Source: Kitasatospora sp. GAS204B
GTDB lineage: Bacteria > Actinomycetota > Actinomycetes > Streptomycetales > Streptomycetaceae
Reading direction: 5' to 3'
DNA: 64,000 nt
Assembly (NCBI RefSeq): GCF_029892155.1
Contig: NZ_JARZAG010000030.1
Span: 1-64,000, forward strand
Both the position numbers and the translations under genes were made by a program. The first letter of the stretch is position 1; the number at the start of each line of letters is the position of its first letter. This document shows positions 30,636 through 39,129 of this stretch, piece by piece. The notes beneath the pieces were generated by a model. It had not been told where the DNA came from, did no database searches, and worked only from the letters and a program-made list of their open reading frames with translations.

Positions 30636-31151
30636 GTGTTCGGGCGGCGGGCGCGGCGTGGGCGGACCTGGCAACGGTGTCAACAGACCGTGGCGGCACT
30701 GGAGTTACCTGACCCGTTCGACGCCGTGCGGTTCGTCGCCGGGCTGGCCGAGCGGCGCGGTCGGCCGATCGAGCTGATCCCGGTCAGCGGGCGCCCCAAC
30801 CTCCCGTGCGGCCTGCTGGTCACCACCGACCAGGCCGACTGCATCCTCTACTCCGCCGACACCACCCCGCTGCACCAGCAGCACATCCTGCTGCACGAGG
30901 CCGCGCACCTGATCTGCCGGCACGACGAGACCGCGCCGGCCGCCAAGGTGCTGCTGCCGCACCTGGGTTCGGAGCTGGTGCAGCGGGTGCTCGGGCGCAC
31001 CGTGTACACCGAGCCGCAGGAGCGCGAGGCGGAGCTGGTCGCCTCGATGATCCTGCACCGCGCGGTGCTGGACGGCGGCGGGCGCGGGGGTGGCGGCAGC
31101 GGCGGGGCGTCGTGGACGGAGTCGGTGTTCGGGAGTCCGGGGGGTGCGTAG
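30636..31151 (+). CDS. ImmA/IrrE-type metallo-endopeptidase, with a TTA codon
   Basis: A 171-aa zinc protease of the ImmA/IrrE family (COG2856). The active site is HEAAH at 87-91 within QHILLHEAAHLICRHD, and a downstream EREAELVAS supplies the likely third ligand glutamate. The start is GTG at 30636 with GGGAGGG 8 bases upstream. Leucine 24 is encoded by TTA (30705-30707), rare in this genome type and dependent on bldA tRNA in Streptomyces, so synthesis may be tied to development. Predicted to cleave the upstream XRE protein. The C-terminal 25 residues are Gly-rich and non-conserved. Its TAG overlaps the next start by one base. Confidence 0.87.
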   Translation: MFGRRARRGRTWQRCQQTVAALELPDPFDAVRFVAGLAERRGRPIELIPVSGRPNLPCGLLVTTDQADCILYSADTTPLHQQHILLHEAAHLICRHDETAPAAKVLLPHLGSELVQRVLGRTVYTEPQEREAELVASMILHRAVLDGGGRGGGGSGGASWTESVFGSPGGA

Positions 31152-32449
31152 TGGTCGCGCCCGGACCGGCTGACCTGGCGGCCTACGGGTCCGCCACGCT
31201 CTTCCTGGCCTTCGCCGTCCAGCGGCTCGCCGCGCTGCGTGGTCATCGCGGCAACCGCGGTGACCGGGTGAGCCTGTACGCGGGCGGTTTCGCGCTCTGC
31301 ATGGCCGGCGGCCTGGTGGCGCTGGCCCCCAGCACGCTGGCGGCGGTGAGCATCGGCTCGAACCGCGAACTGACGCTGCTCTTCGGGGACCTGCTGAAGA
31401 CCGGCGCGGTCGGCCTGCTGGCGCTGATCGCCCTGCTGCTGCAGGGCCCGCGGGACGATCCGGCGGCCGCCCGGGCCCGGCTGCGCCGGTGGCTGGTGGC
31501 CCTGCTGGTGGTGCCGCTCGCCCTGGTGCTGCTCTACCGCAGCGCCCACATCACCGACCGGGGGCAGGAGTTCATGGTGCACGGCTGGCGGCGCTGGCCG
31601 CTGGCCGGCTACGACCTGCTGTTCGGCGGCTACGGAGCCGCCTGCCTGGTGGTGCTGGGCTCGGTGCTGGCCCGGCAGACCCGGCTGGCGACCGGGAACC
31701 TGCTGCGCACCGGCCTGCGGCTGATGACGCTGGCGGCGGGCGTGGGCGTGCTGTGGTGCGCCTGGACGCTGGACGACGTGCGCGATGTGCTGCTGCACGC
31801 GCAGCAGAAGGGCGGCGAGGACACCGTCTCCAACCTGGTCGGGGTGGTCTGCGCGGGCCTGACGGTCAGCGGGGCGACGGCGACGGTGTGGGGCGGCACC
31901 CGGTGGGGTGCGCGGATCACCGCCCCCGTGCGCTGGTGGCGGGCCCGGCGTAGCTACGCGGTGCTCGGGCCGCTGTGGGAGGCGCTGCACCGCGCGATGC
32001 CGGAGATCGCGCTGGGAGAGGGTGGCGAGGGGCGGCGACTCGCCCTGCGGGACGCGGAGTTCGCGCTGTACCGGCGGGTCATCGAGATCCGGGACGGGCA
32101 GTTGGCGCTGCGCCCCTACGTCGGGGAGCAGGTGGCGGTCTGGGTCGCCGAGGAGCAGCGGGCGGGCGGCCTGCGCGGCCCGGACGGTGCGGTGGACGGC
32201 GCGGCGGTGGAGGCGGCGACGCTGGCCGCCGCCCTGGAGGCCGCCCGGGCCGGGCAGCGCTGCCGCGACGCGACGGTGACCGGGGTGCCGCAGCCGGTCC
32301 CCGGCCCGGGCACGGTGGACGCCGAGGCGCAGTGGCTGATCCGGGTCGCGGCGGCCTTCGACGCGTGCGCGGCGGTCGCGGCGGTCCGCCGCCGGGCTGT
32401 TGAGGCGTTGGCGGCCCTGGAGGGGAGCGGGGCGGGGGCGGGCGGGTAG
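31151..32449 (+). CDS. MAB_1171c-like polytopic membrane protein
   Basis: A 432-aa protein. The first roughly 245 residues contain about seven to eight hydrophobic helices (ATLFLAFAVQRLAAL, GFALCMAGGLVALAPS, TGAVGLLALIALLLQ, WLVALLVVPLALVLLY, and others). The remaining 185 residues are soluble, Ala/Glu/Arg-rich, with WWRARRSYAVLGPLWEALHRAMPEI split by the family's conserved R-L-x-LW pattern. This matches the MAB_1171c-type proteins that follow XRE and ImmA genes in many actinobacteria. GTG at 31151 overlaps the immA stop (TAGTG). A membrane sensor or signal-transducing role within the three-gene unit is likely but unproven. Confidence 0.78.
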   Translation: MVAPGPADLAAYGSATLFLAFAVQRLAALRGHRGNRGDRVSLYAGGFALCMAGGLVALAPSTLAAVSIGSNRELTLLFGDLLKTGAVGLLALIALLLQGPRDDPAAARARLRRWLVALLVVPLALVLLYRSAHITDRGQEFMVHGWRRWPLAGYDLLFGGYGAACLVVLGSVLARQTRLATGNLLRTGLRLMTLAAGVGVLWCAWTLDDVRDVLLHAQQKGGEDTVSNLVGVVCAGLTVSGATATVWGGTRWGARITAPVRWWRARRSYAVLGPLWEALHRAMPEIALGEGGEGRRLALRDAEFALYRRVIEIRDGQLALRPYVGEQVAVWVAEEQRAGGLRGPDGAVDGAAVEAATLAAALEAARAGQRCRDATVTGVPQPVPGPGTVDAEAQWLIRVAAAFDACAAVAAVRRRAVEALAALEGSGAGAGG

Positions 32450-32461
32450 CGATGGAGCATC

Positions 32462-33022
32462 ATGGCGGGCATGAGCAGCCCACGCAGACGTGCTGAGTTC
32501 TTCATCGACCCCGCGCAGGACCGGACCTACACCGGACCCGCCACCGGGGACGAGCGGGCCATGCTGGTCGACTTCCTGGTGGCCGGGCGGGCCACCGTGC
32601 GGCTCAAGTGTGCGGGCCTGGCAGCCGAGTTGGCGCTTCGCTCGGTGGAACCGTCGACGCTCTCGCTGCTGGGCCTGATCCGCCATCTCGCGGAGGTGGA
32701 ACGGCGCTGGTTCCGCCGCGTGCTGGCCGGCCAGCAGGCGCCGCCGCTCTTCGTCTCGGCCGCCCGGCCCGACCAGGACTTCGACGGCGCGGTGCCCGAT
32801 CCGGCGGTGATCGCCGAGGCCTGGCAGGCCTGGGACGCCGAGCGGGCGTTCGCCGACGACTTCATCGCCGCCGCGCCCGACTTCGACGTGGTCGGCGAGG
32901 ACGTGTGGCGCGGGACGGTGTCGCTGCGCTGGGTGCTGCTGCACGTGATCCGGGAGTACGCCCGGCACGGCGGGCACGCCGACCTGCTCCGGGAGCGGAT
33001 CGACGGGGCCGTCGGACTGTGA
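32462..33022 (+). CDS. DinB-family (DUF664) protein
   Basis: A 186-aa predicted four-helix-bundle protein of the DinB/DUF664 superfamily. Typical stretches are LLGLIRHLAEVERRWFRRVLAG near residues 75-96 (metal-binding His/Glu region), FADDFIAAAPDFD and WVLLHVIREYARHGGHADLLRERIDG at the C-terminus (the third metal-site His). ATG 32462 has GGAG 5 bases upstream; a second ATG nine bases on is possible. Members include mycothiol-dependent thiol transferases, but many are uncharacterised. It is 12 bases after the membrane protein gene and may be co-transcribed with the xre operon. Confidence 0.85.
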   Translation: MAGMSSPRRRAEFFIDPAQDRTYTGPATGDERAMLVDFLVAGRATVRLKCAGLAAELALRSVEPSTLSLLGLIRHLAEVERRWFRRVLAGQQAPPLFVSAARPDQDFDGAVPDPAVIAEAWQAWDAERAFADDFIAAAPDFDVVGEDVWRGTVSLRWVLLHVIREYARHGGHADLLRERIDGAVGL

Positions 33023-33046
33023 GCGGATGACGTCCCGTCAGGCGGG

Positions 33047-33262
33047 CTACTCCGGCAGCTCCGGCGCCTCGGGCAGGTTTGGCGGCTGCGGCAACTCGGG
33101 CGGCTCGGGAAGCTCGGGCGGCTCGGGCAGCCGAGCGGGCTCGGGCAGGTGACTGAACGGCAGATGCGGGATGTCGGGCAGCTCCCCGAGCTCGGGCAGG
33201 TCCGGCGGCTGCGGCAGCTCGGGCGGTTCGGGGAGCTCGGGCGGCTCGGGGAGGATCGGCAT
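33047..33262 (-). CDS. Proline-rich repeat small protein (PEPPEL repeats)
   Basis: A 71-aa frame starting MPILPEPPELPEPPELPQPP. Proline recurs nearly every third residue with Leu and Glu (PEL/PEP/PQP). The block LPEPPELPEPPELPQPP occurs twice, flanking a centre LPDIPHLPFSHLPEPARL, so the protein is an internal duplication. ATG at 33262 has GGAG 5 bases upstream. Such a sequence would form an extended polyproline-II-like rod. The opposite strand also reads open (Ser/Gly repeats) because of the repeat composition, so coding on this strand is favoured by the ribosome site but not proven. Confidence 0.5.
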   Translation of the reverse strand: MPILPEPPELPEPPELPQPPDLPELGELPDIPHLPFSHLPEPARLPEPPELPEPPELPQPPNLPEAPELPE

Positions 33263-33438
33263 GGCGACTCCAGCGGAGAGTGCGGCATCCATGGCGGACG
33301 TACCGTCAGATCATCCTCAGGTCGCTCGGGCGCCGACAAGGGGCGTGGCCGAAATCGATCACGGCCGCCGGGACCGAGCCGGGCGTTTGCCGACCCCCCG
33401 CCGCCGGGTTCACGCTGGAGGGGAGCAGGAGGCAGGCC

Positions 33439-33702
33439 ATGCGAAATCACTGGGATGTCGAGCTGAGTTTCGAGGAAGACGGCGTGCACACGTTCTGTGA
33501 CGCCCGGCTGCTGGGTGCCCGGGCCCCGGGGCTGGCCGGCCACGGCGAGGCGCTGCGCAGCATGGACGACCGCCCACTGGCCAGGATCGGCGAGGAGGTG
33601 GCCGCCTGGCGGGCGCTGGACGACCTGGCGCACAAACTCCGGGCGCAAGCGGCCGGCGAGATCGACGACGAGGGGCACCGGCCCGCGTACCTGATCTACT
33701 GA
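33439..33702 (+). CDS. DUF1876 dsRBD-like small protein
   Basis: An 87-aa protein beginning [20 protein letters not shown], with [39 protein letters not shown] and a C-terminal YLIY. This is the pattern of the DUF1876 family, small actinobacterial proteins with a dsRBD-like alpha-beta fold. AGGAGG lies 6 bases before the ATG at 33439. Function is unknown. Convergent with the XRE gene at 33723. Confidence 0.82.
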   Translation: MRNHWDVELSFEEDGVHTFCDARLLGARAPGLAGHGEALRSMDDRPLARIGEEVAAWRALDDLAHKLRAQAAGEIDDEGHRPAYLIY

Positions 33703-33722
33703 CCGGCCGGGCGACGAGGGTC

Positions 33723-34589
33723 TCAGCGGGCGGTCGAGTCCTCGTGCTGTTCGCGGCTGGCCCACCAGCTGGCCAGCAGTCGCAGGGACTCGGCCGAGTT
33801 CGACGCGGGCTCGGCGTGGTAGGTGAGCAGCGTCTGGTCCGGGTCGGCGGGCAGCGCGAAGGTCTCGTAGCGCAGCGCCAGGGGGCCGACCACCGGGTGG
33901 TGCAGGTTCTTCGTGCCGTACCCCTTGTCGGCCACGTTGTGGGTCGCCCACAGTCGCCGGAAGTCCTCGCTCTGCACCGAGAGTTCGCCGACCAGCGCGC
34001 ACAGGCGCGGGTCATCGGGGTCGCGGCCGGCCTCCAGCCGCAGTATGGCGACCACATCGGTGGCCTTGCCCTGCCAGTCGACGAAGAGTTCGCGGGCCGC
34101 CGGGTCGCGGAAGATCTGCCAGGCCAGGTTGCGCTGCTCGGCCGGCAGCGCCGCGTAGTCGCCGAACAGCGCGCAGTACAGCGGATTCCAGCTCAGCACG
34201 TCCATCCGCCGGCCCAGCACGCAGGCCGGGACCGAGTGCATCACGTCCAGCAACTGCTGCAGTTCGGGTCGGACCCGCTGCGGGCGGACGGCCGCCCGCG
34301 AGCGGCGGTGCACGGGGCGCACCAGGCGGGACAGGTGCTCACGCTCGGCCGGGCTGAGCCGCAGCGCGGCAGCGATCGCCTCCAGGACGGTGCTGGAGAC
34401 GTTCTCGGCGTGGCCCTGTTCGAGCCGGGTGTAGTAGGCGACGCTGACACCGGCCAGCTGGGCCAGCTCCTCGCGGCGCAGCCCGGGGACCCGTCGGCGG
34501 CCGCCGTAGTAGATCAGGCCCACCTCCTGCGGCTGCAGCCGGGCCCGGCGGGACCGGAGGAACTCGCTCAGTTCGGTGCGCTGGTCCAT
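33723..34589 (-). CDS. XRE regulator with MmyB-type ligand-binding domain
   Basis: A 288-aa transcription factor. The N-terminal HTH (residues 1-85) includes [39 protein letters not shown] and [20 protein letters not shown]. The C-terminal domain (about 105-280) has [30 protein letters not shown] and [11 protein letters not shown], characteristic of MmyB-like proteins that sense a small hydrophobic ligand. It is divergent from a zinc alcohol dehydrogenase gene across a 120-base gap with a perfect 10-bp palindrome, so it probably controls that gene and itself. Confidence 0.9.
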   Translation of the reverse strand: MDQRTELSEFLRSRRARLQPQEVGLIYYGGRRRVPGLRREELAQLAGVSVAYYTRLEQGHAENVSSTVLEAIAAALRLSPAEREHLSRLVRPVHRRSRAAVRPQRVRPELQQLLDVMHSVPACVLGRRMDVLSWNPLYCALFGDYAALPAEQRNLAWQIFRDPAARELFVDWQGKATDVVAILRLEAGRDPDDPRLCALVGELSVQSEDFRRLWATHNVADKGYGTKNLHHPVVGPLALRYETFALPADPDQTLLTYHAEPASNSAESLRLLASWWASREQHEDSTAR

Positions 34590-34673
34590 CCGTCCAGTAT
34601 GCCCGTGGTGGCGGCCGCCTTCGCAGGGTGTCACTGCCAGTGGTACGAACCGTGGTCCTACGCAGAGTTCGCG

Positions 34674-34683
34674 CTGGTACCAG
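34674..34683. promoter_or_regulatory. Palindrome between the XRE and alcohol dehydrogenase genes
   Basis: CTGGTACCAG is a perfect 10-bp palindrome 26 bases ahead of the dehydrogenase ATG. Related half-sites flank it: TGCCAGTGGTAC (34636-34647) and its near reverse complement GTACCAGGTAGTGGCA (34677-34692). These are good candidates for the binding site of the divergent XRE/MmyB regulator. Confidence 0.45.
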
Positions 34684-34709
34684 GTAGTGGCAGGCGGCAA
34701 GCTGGTCTC

Positions 34710-35756
34710 ATGACGCAGACCACTGTCGCCGCTTACGCCTCCCCCGCCCCGAGCGCCCCGCTGGAGCGGACCACCATCCCCCGTCGCGCGCTGGGCGAGC
34801 ACGACATCCTGATCGACATCAAGTTCGCCGGCATCTGCCACTCCGACATCCACCAGGTCAACGCCGACTGGGGCGTCGGCACCTACCCGATGGTCCCGGG
34901 CCACGAGATCGCGGGCGTGGTCGCCGAGGTCGGCACGGGGGTCACCAAGTACGCGGTCGGTGACCGGGTCGGTGTCGGCTGCTTCGTCGACTCCTGCCGC
35001 GAGTGCGACAACTGCCGCGCGGGCCAGGAGCAGTACTGCACCAGTGGCATGATCGGCACCTACAACAGCCAGGGCAAGGACGGCCGGCCGACCTACGGCG
35101 GCTACTCCACCCACATCGTGGTGGACGAGAACTACGCACTGCGGATCCCCGAGGGCCTGGGCCTGGACGTCGCCGCGCCGCTGCTCTGCGCGGGCATCAC
35201 CACCTACTCCCCGCTCGCGCACTGGCAGGTGGGCCCGGGCAAGAAGGTGGCCATCGTCGGCCTCGGCGGGCTCGGTCACATGGGCGTCAAGATCGCGCAC
35301 GCGCTCGGCGCCGAGGTCACCGTGCTGAGCCAGACGCTGAACAAGCGCGAGGACGGCCTGCGGCTGGGCGCGGACCACTACTTCGCGACCAGCGACCCGG
35401 CCACCTTCGAGCAGCTGGCCGGCACCTTCGACCTGATCGTCAACACGGTCTCGGCCGACCTCGACCTGAACGCCTACCTGGGTCTGCTGCGCACCGACGG
35501 CACCCTGGTGCAGGTCGGCGCTCCCGAGCAGCCGATGCCGGTCTCGCCGTTCGCGCTGATCGGGCAGCGCAAGTCGCTGGCCGGCTCGATGATCGGCGGC
35601 ATCCGGGAGACCCAGGAGATGCTGGACTTCTGCGCCGAGCACGGCATCGGTGCCGACATCGAGGTGATCGAGGCGACCGCGATCAACGAGGCCTACGCCC
35701 GGGTGCTGAAGAGCGACGTGCGCTACCGCTTCGTGATCGACGTCGCGACGATCTGA
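34710..35756 (+). CDS. Zinc-dependent NAD(P) alcohol dehydrogenase
   Basis: A 348-aa medium-chain dehydrogenase of the cinnamyl-alcohol/YahK-like group. Catalytic zinc ligands appear in [11 protein letters not shown] (Cys) and [10 protein letters not shown] (His, Glu). The structural zinc loop is [15 protein letters not shown]. The nucleotide-binding Rossmann motif is [14 protein letters not shown] at about residues 187-200, followed by [12 protein letters not shown], where Ser/Gln at the strand end suggests NADP preference. ATG 34710. Expected to interconvert aldehydes and alcohols, likely under the divergent XRE/MmyB regulator. Followed by a perfect terminator. Confidence 0.93.
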   Translation: MTQTTVAAYASPAPSAPLERTTIPRRALGEHDILIDIKFAGICHSDIHQVNADWGVGTYPMVPGHEIAGVVAEVGTGVTKYAVGDRVGVGCFVDSCRECDNCRAGQEQYCTSGMIGTYNSQGKDGRPTYGGYSTHIVVDENYALRIPEGLGLDVAAPLLCAGITTYSPLAHWQVGPGKKVAIVGLGGLGHMGVKIAHALGAEVTVLSQTLNKREDGLRLGADHYFATSDPATFEQLAGTFDLIVNTVSADLDLNAYLGLLRTDGTLVQVGAPEQPMPVSPFALIGQRKSLAGSMIGGIRETQEMLDFCAEHGIGADIEVIEATAINEAYARVLKSDVRYRFVIDVATI

Positions 35757-35775
35757 CGGTCCGGCAACGTGACTT

Positions 35776-35808
35776 GATACCCCCGTTCGAGCAGTGGACG
35801 GGGGTATC
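35776..35808. terminator. Perfect 11-bp terminator after the alcohol dehydrogenase
   Basis: GATACCCCCGT (35776-35786) pairs with ACGGGGGTATC (35798-35808) around an 11-base loop, starting 20 bases past the stop codon. Confidence 0.8.
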
Positions 35809-35841
35809 GTCTGTTGATCGGTTTCTCTACGCTGATCACCC

Positions 35842-36066
35842 ATGAGCCTCCGCGCAGCTCCCCCCGCGATGGCCGCACGTGCCACCAGCGTCGGCGCCTC
35901 ACCGGTGCGTGACCTCCTCGCGCTGACCGCCCGCCCTGAGGTGATCTCCTTCGCCGGCGGCCTGCCGGCTCCCGACCGGGCCGCGCTGCGGATGTCGTTC
36001 ACCAACCATCCGCCGGCGGAGATCGCGGAGGGGCTGCGGCGGCTCGCCAAGGTGCTGCCCGCCTGA
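35842..36066 (+). pseudogene. Class I/II aminotransferase remnant with large internal deletion
   Basis: A 74-codon frame joins two ends of a PLP-dependent aminotransferase (2-aminoadipate/MocR-like, normally about 400 aa). Residues 1-46 (ATSVGASPVRDLLAL, PEVISFAGGLPAPD) are the usual N-terminus. Residues 47-74 (AALRMSFTNHPPAEIAEG, LRRLAKVL) are the usual C-terminus. The middle 300 or so residues, including the PLP lysine, are missing, and the junction near APDR-AALR keeps the frame, so the product cannot be an enzyme. TACGCT lies 8 bases before the ATG, consistent with a former leaderless promoter. An assembly collapse is less likely, as the flanks are unique, but it has not been excluded. 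Confidence 0.8.
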
Positions 36067-36145
36067 CGGGGCGTCGGCCGACCACTGGCCGGGACTGCTC
36101 GCCCCGCCGGTTGGGCGCCGACCGGTGGTCAGTACGCTGACCGTC

Positions 36146-37402
36146 ATGCTCGAACAGACCTCCGCTCCGCAGCGTGCCCCGGTGCCGCCGGAGCGCGGTC
36201 CGCAGCGCGCGATGATTCTCTCCAGCTTCGTCAACCGGGTCGGCAACGGGTTGTTCAACACCGCCTCGGTGCTCTACTTCACCCGGGTCGTGCACCTGTC
36301 GCCCGGGCGGCTCGGGCTCGGGCTGACCATCGCCGGGCTGATCGGCCTGCTCGCCGGGGTGCCGGCAGGGGAGTTGGCCGACCGGCGCGGGCCGCGCGCC
36401 GTGCTGCTGCTGACCCTGGCCGTGCAGACCGCGACCATGGCGGCCTTCCTCTTCGTCCACGGCTGGGCCGCCTTCACCGCGATCGCCACCCTGGACCTGC
36501 TCGCGCTCTCGGCGAGCAACGCCGCGCGCGGGGCGCTGGTCGCCCGGATCGGCGGCGAGCGCCCGGCGGAGTTCCGGGCCAGGCTGCGCACCTTCGTCAA
36601 CCTCGGCGTGGTGCTCGGCACGCTGGGCGCGGCCGCCGCCGTGCAGATCGACACCCGGGCCGCGTACACCGCGCTGATCCTGCTGAACGCCGCCAGCTAC
36701 CTGGGCTGCGGCCTGCTGCTGCTCCGGGTGCCGGCCTACCCCGCCGTCGCCAGGCCGGCCCGGGCCGGTCGCTGGGCGGTGCTGCGGGACCGGCCGTTCG
36801 CGCTGCTCGCGGCCGTCGACGGGGCGATGGGCCTGCAGTACCCGGTGGCCTCGCTGCTGCTGCCGCTCTGGCTGGCCCAGCACACGCACGCCCCGCGCTG
36901 GACGGTCCCGGCCGTCTGCGCGCTCAACTCGCTCTGCTGCGTGCTCTTCCAGATCCCGATCGGCTCGCGGGTGGAGACCCCGGGCGAGGGCGGGCGGGCG
37001 CTGCGCTGGGCCGGGCTGCTCTTCCTGGTCAGCTGCCCGCTGATGGCGCTGACCGCCGACCTGCCGTCCTGGGCCGCGGTGTTGCTGGTGCTGCCGGCGA
37101 TGGCCGCGCACAGCCTGGGGGAGGTGTGGCAGTCCTCGGGCAGCTTCGCGCTCGGCTTCGGGTTGGCGCCCGAGCACGCCCAGGGGCAGTACCAGGGGCT
37201 GCTCGGGCTCGGCTTCGACACCGGGCAGGCGGTGGCGCCGGCCGTGCTGACCACGCTCTGCCTGGGGCTGGGGCAGCTCGGGTGGCTGCTGCTCGGCGCC
37301 TTCTTCGCGGGGCTCGGGTTGCTCGGGCCGCCGCTGGCCGCCTGGGCGGAGCGGACCAGGCCGGGGGCGGGGGCCGCGGTGGTGCGCGGCTCGGTGGGGT
37401 GA
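36146..37402 (+). CDS. MFS transporter
   Basis: A 418-aa, 12-helix major facilitator superfamily protein, predicted to be a drug/metabolite exporter. The loop 2-3 signature is present as GELADRRGPRAVLLL. Helices include LGLGLTIAGLIGLLAGV, AYTALILLNAASYLGCGLLLL and WAAVLLVLPAMAAHSLGEVW. The frame is open to 36125, but the ATG at 36146 is chosen because TACGCT ends 7 bases upstream with TTGGGC 16 bases before that, the classic leaderless arrangement. No regulator lies beside it. Substrate unknown. Confidence 0.88.
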   Translation: MLEQTSAPQRAPVPPERGPQRAMILSSFVNRVGNGLFNTASVLYFTRVVHLSPGRLGLGLTIAGLIGLLAGVPAGELADRRGPRAVLLLTLAVQTATMAAFLFVHGWAAFTAIATLDLLALSASNAARGALVARIGGERPAEFRARLRTFVNLGVVLGTLGAAAAVQIDTRAAYTALILLNAASYLGCGLLLLRVPAYPAVARPARAGRWAVLRDRPFALLAAVDGAMGLQYPVASLLLPLWLAQHTHAPRWTVPAVCALNSLCCVLFQIPIGSRVETPGEGGRALRWAGLLFLVSCPLMALTADLPSWAAVLLVLPAMAAHSLGEVWQSSGSFALGFGLAPEHAQGQYQGLLGLGFDTGQAVAPAVLTTLCLGLGQLGWLLLGAFFAGLGLLGPPLAAWAERTRPGAGAAVVRGSVG

Positions 37403-37828
37403 CCCGCTCCGCTGCTATCGGGGCCCGGATCCAGGACCGCTCGGCCGGCCGAACTGCCCCGGGAATTCGTGGGCATATGCCCGCCATGTCGAATTGCGGA
37501 ATTCGCCGGATTTCGACGGCACGGAGAATGCCAGACGTGATTGGCCGCCGTCCAGCCTATCGAACCCGACTCGGCAACTGCCGTTCAACCGTTCGGCCTT
37601 GCCGGTTGAACGGCCTCGCTTCCGTCACCATTTAATGACGCTCGGTCAGATTGAATCTGTCGAGTCCCTGTCAGGCTGGATACGGCGTCAACGAACTCGT
37701 GTCGAATCTGTCGACAGCCTGTCAGAACCGCTTGTACGTTGTGGTTCCGATTCGGCACGGCTCCAGGGTGGCGACCCGATCCATTGACCGGCCGGACGGG
37801 AGCGGGAGCCCGGGAAGGACGTCAGAGG
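37403..37828. promoter_or_regulatory. 426-base regulatory region upstream of the ATP-grasp gene
   Basis: An AT-richer gap without genes. It holds a perfect palindrome GGGCATATGCCC (37471-37482), a perfect 12-bp hairpin GCCGTTCAACCG/CGGTTGAACGGC (37580-37591 and 37603-37614, a plausible terminator for the MFS gene) and two copies of a 22-base motif (37653-37674 and 37704-37725, 19 of 22 identical) described as the SARP-like promoter. Confidence 0.6.
37653..37740 (+). promoter_or_regulatory. SARP-type promoter: heptamer direct repeats spaced 11 bp, 8 bp from -10
   Basis: Two heptamer pairs occur: TGTCGAG (37658) with TGTCAGG (37669), and TGTCGAC (37709) with TGTCAGA (37720). Each pair is spaced 11 bp start to start. 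The last heptamer ends exactly 8 bases before TACGTT (37735-37740), a -10 element. Streptomyces antibiotic regulatory proteins bind such one-turn-spaced heptamers, with the last one 8 bp from the -10. The predicted transcript begins near 37747, about 80 bases before the ATP-grasp ATG. No SARP gene is in the window. Confidence 0.55.
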
Positions 37829-39082
37829 ATGATCACCGGCAGTGAAGTGGCAGCGCGGCCACGTCTACTCCTGGTCGCGACGGGCATGCGGTCCTACCGC
37901 GAGTACCTGCTCGGCCCGATCAGCACCGAGTTCAGCGTGCACCTCTTCCACACGGTCGAACCGACCTGGGAGCGCGAGTACTTGACCGGCTGGACGGTGG
38001 TGCCCGACACCTACGACGGCCCGGCGCTGGCCGCCACCGCCGCCGAACTGCACCGCGTCGAACCGTTCGACGGCGTGCTGTGCTGGGACGAGGGCCGGAT
38101 CCACGCGGCCTCGCACATCGCCGAGGCGCTCAAGCTGCCGAACGGTGATCCGGCGGTGATCTGGCGGCTGCGCGACAAGGCGCAGACCCGGCGGGCGCTG
38201 GCGGCGGCCGAGGTGCCGCAGCCGGTGTCGATCCCGGTGGGCACCGAGCAGGAGGCGCTGGCCGCGGCCGAGCGGATCGGCTATCCGGTGATCGTCAAGC
38301 CGCGTGGCTACGGCGCGAGCATCGGCGTGATCAAGGTGGCCGGACGCGAGGAGTTGCGCAACGGGTTCACCTTCACCCGCACCACCACGCTGCCCGACCC
38401 GGTCGTCTTCGACTCCGCCGAGCCGTACCTGGTGGAGGAGTGCGTGACGGGCGAGGAGATCAGCGTCGACTCGGTGGTCCACGGCGGCGTGGTGACCGCG
38501 CTCTTCGTCGGCCGCAAGCTGGTCGGCTACCCGCCCTACGCCGAGGAGATCGGCCACTTCGTCTCGGCCGACGATCCCTTGCTCACCGACCCCGGGTTCG
38601 CCCGGGTGCTCGCCGAGACCCATGCGGCGCTCGGGTTCACCGACGGCTGGACGCACAGCGAGTTCATGCTCACCGCCGACGGGCCCCGGCTGATCGAGGT
38701 CAACGGACGGCTGGGCGGCGACCTGATCCCCTACCTCGGGCGGCTCGCCACCGGGATCGACCCCGGCCTGGCCGCCGCCCGGGTGGCCTGCGGCCTGCCG
38801 CCGCACCTCACCGCGACGGCGGGCCGGACCGCCGGCGTGCGGTTCTTCTACGTGGCCGCGGAGGACACCACGATCGACTCGGTCGGCTTCGACCAGGAGC
38901 GGTTGCCGGTCGAGGTCGACCGCGCGGTGGCCGTGGCGCAGCCGGGCGCGGTGGTCTCGCCGCCGCCCAAGGGCACGGTCTGGGGCCGGATCGCCTACGC
39001 CACCGCGGTCGCCGACTCCCGGGCGGCCTGCGGCCTGGTGCTGGACGCGGCCGAGGCGGCGCTCGTCGTCGTCCCCCGGTGA
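37829..39082 (+). CDS. ATP-grasp ligase (possible L-amino acid ligase)
   Basis: A 417-aa ATP-grasp protein. ATP-binding residues appear in YPVIVKPRGYGASIGVIKV at about 153-171, EPYLVEECVTGEEISVDSVV at about 200-220 and RLIEVNGRLGGDLIPYLG at about 289-306 (Mg-binding Glu/Asn). The N-terminal pre-grasp domain begins RPRLLLVATGMRSYREYL. This architecture matches carboxylate-amine/amino-acid ligases such as BacD-like dipeptide synthases. Next comes an MFS transporter, as in ligase/exporter pairs (BacD/BacE). ATG 37829 follows AGAGG; a longer frame upstream has no conservation. Substrates are unknown. A SARP-like promoter suggests regulation as specialised metabolism. Confidence 0.87.
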   Translation: MITGSEVAARPRLLLVATGMRSYREYLLGPISTEFSVHLFHTVEPTWEREYLTGWTVVPDTYDGPALAATAAELHRVEPFDGVLCWDEGRIHAASHIAEALKLPNGDPAVIWRLRDKAQTRRALAAAEVPQPVSIPVGTEQEALAAAERIGYPVIVKPRGYGASIGVIKVAGREELRNGFTFTRTTTLPDPVVFDSAEPYLVEECVTGEEISVDSVVHGGVVTALFVGRKLVGYPPYAEEIGHFVSADDPLLTDPGFARVLAETHAALGFTDGWTHSEFMLTADGPRLIEVNGRLGGDLIPYLGRLATGIDPGLAAARVACGLPPHLTATAGRTAGVRFFYVAAEDTTIDSVGFDQERLPVEVDRAVAVAQPGAVVSPPPKGTVWGRIAYATAVADSRAACGLVLDAAEAALVVVPR

Positions 39083-39129
39083 CCGCCGTGCTGGTGATGA
39101 TCCGTCAGCTTCCGTACGGAGCACGGTAG

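Noticed and set aside
30848-32977. A 709-codon minus-strand frame opposite the immA/membrane protein/DinB genes
   Set aside because: Composition is typical of an antisense shadow; the + strand has HEAAH, transmembrane helices and overlapping starts.
33149-33466. Ser/Gly-rich + strand frame opposite the proline-rich protein
   Set aside because: It lacks a convincing ribosome site and its repeats mirror the PEL/PEP coding of the other strand.
35842-36066. A functional small protein instead of an aminotransferase remnant
   Set aside because: Both halves match the two ends of one enzyme family in order; a deletion remnant explains this better than a new gene, though peptide function is not excluded.
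37471-37482. GGGCATATGCCC as a specific regulator site
   Set aside because: A clear palindrome, but far from any start codon and without a second copy; kept only as part of the regulatory region.
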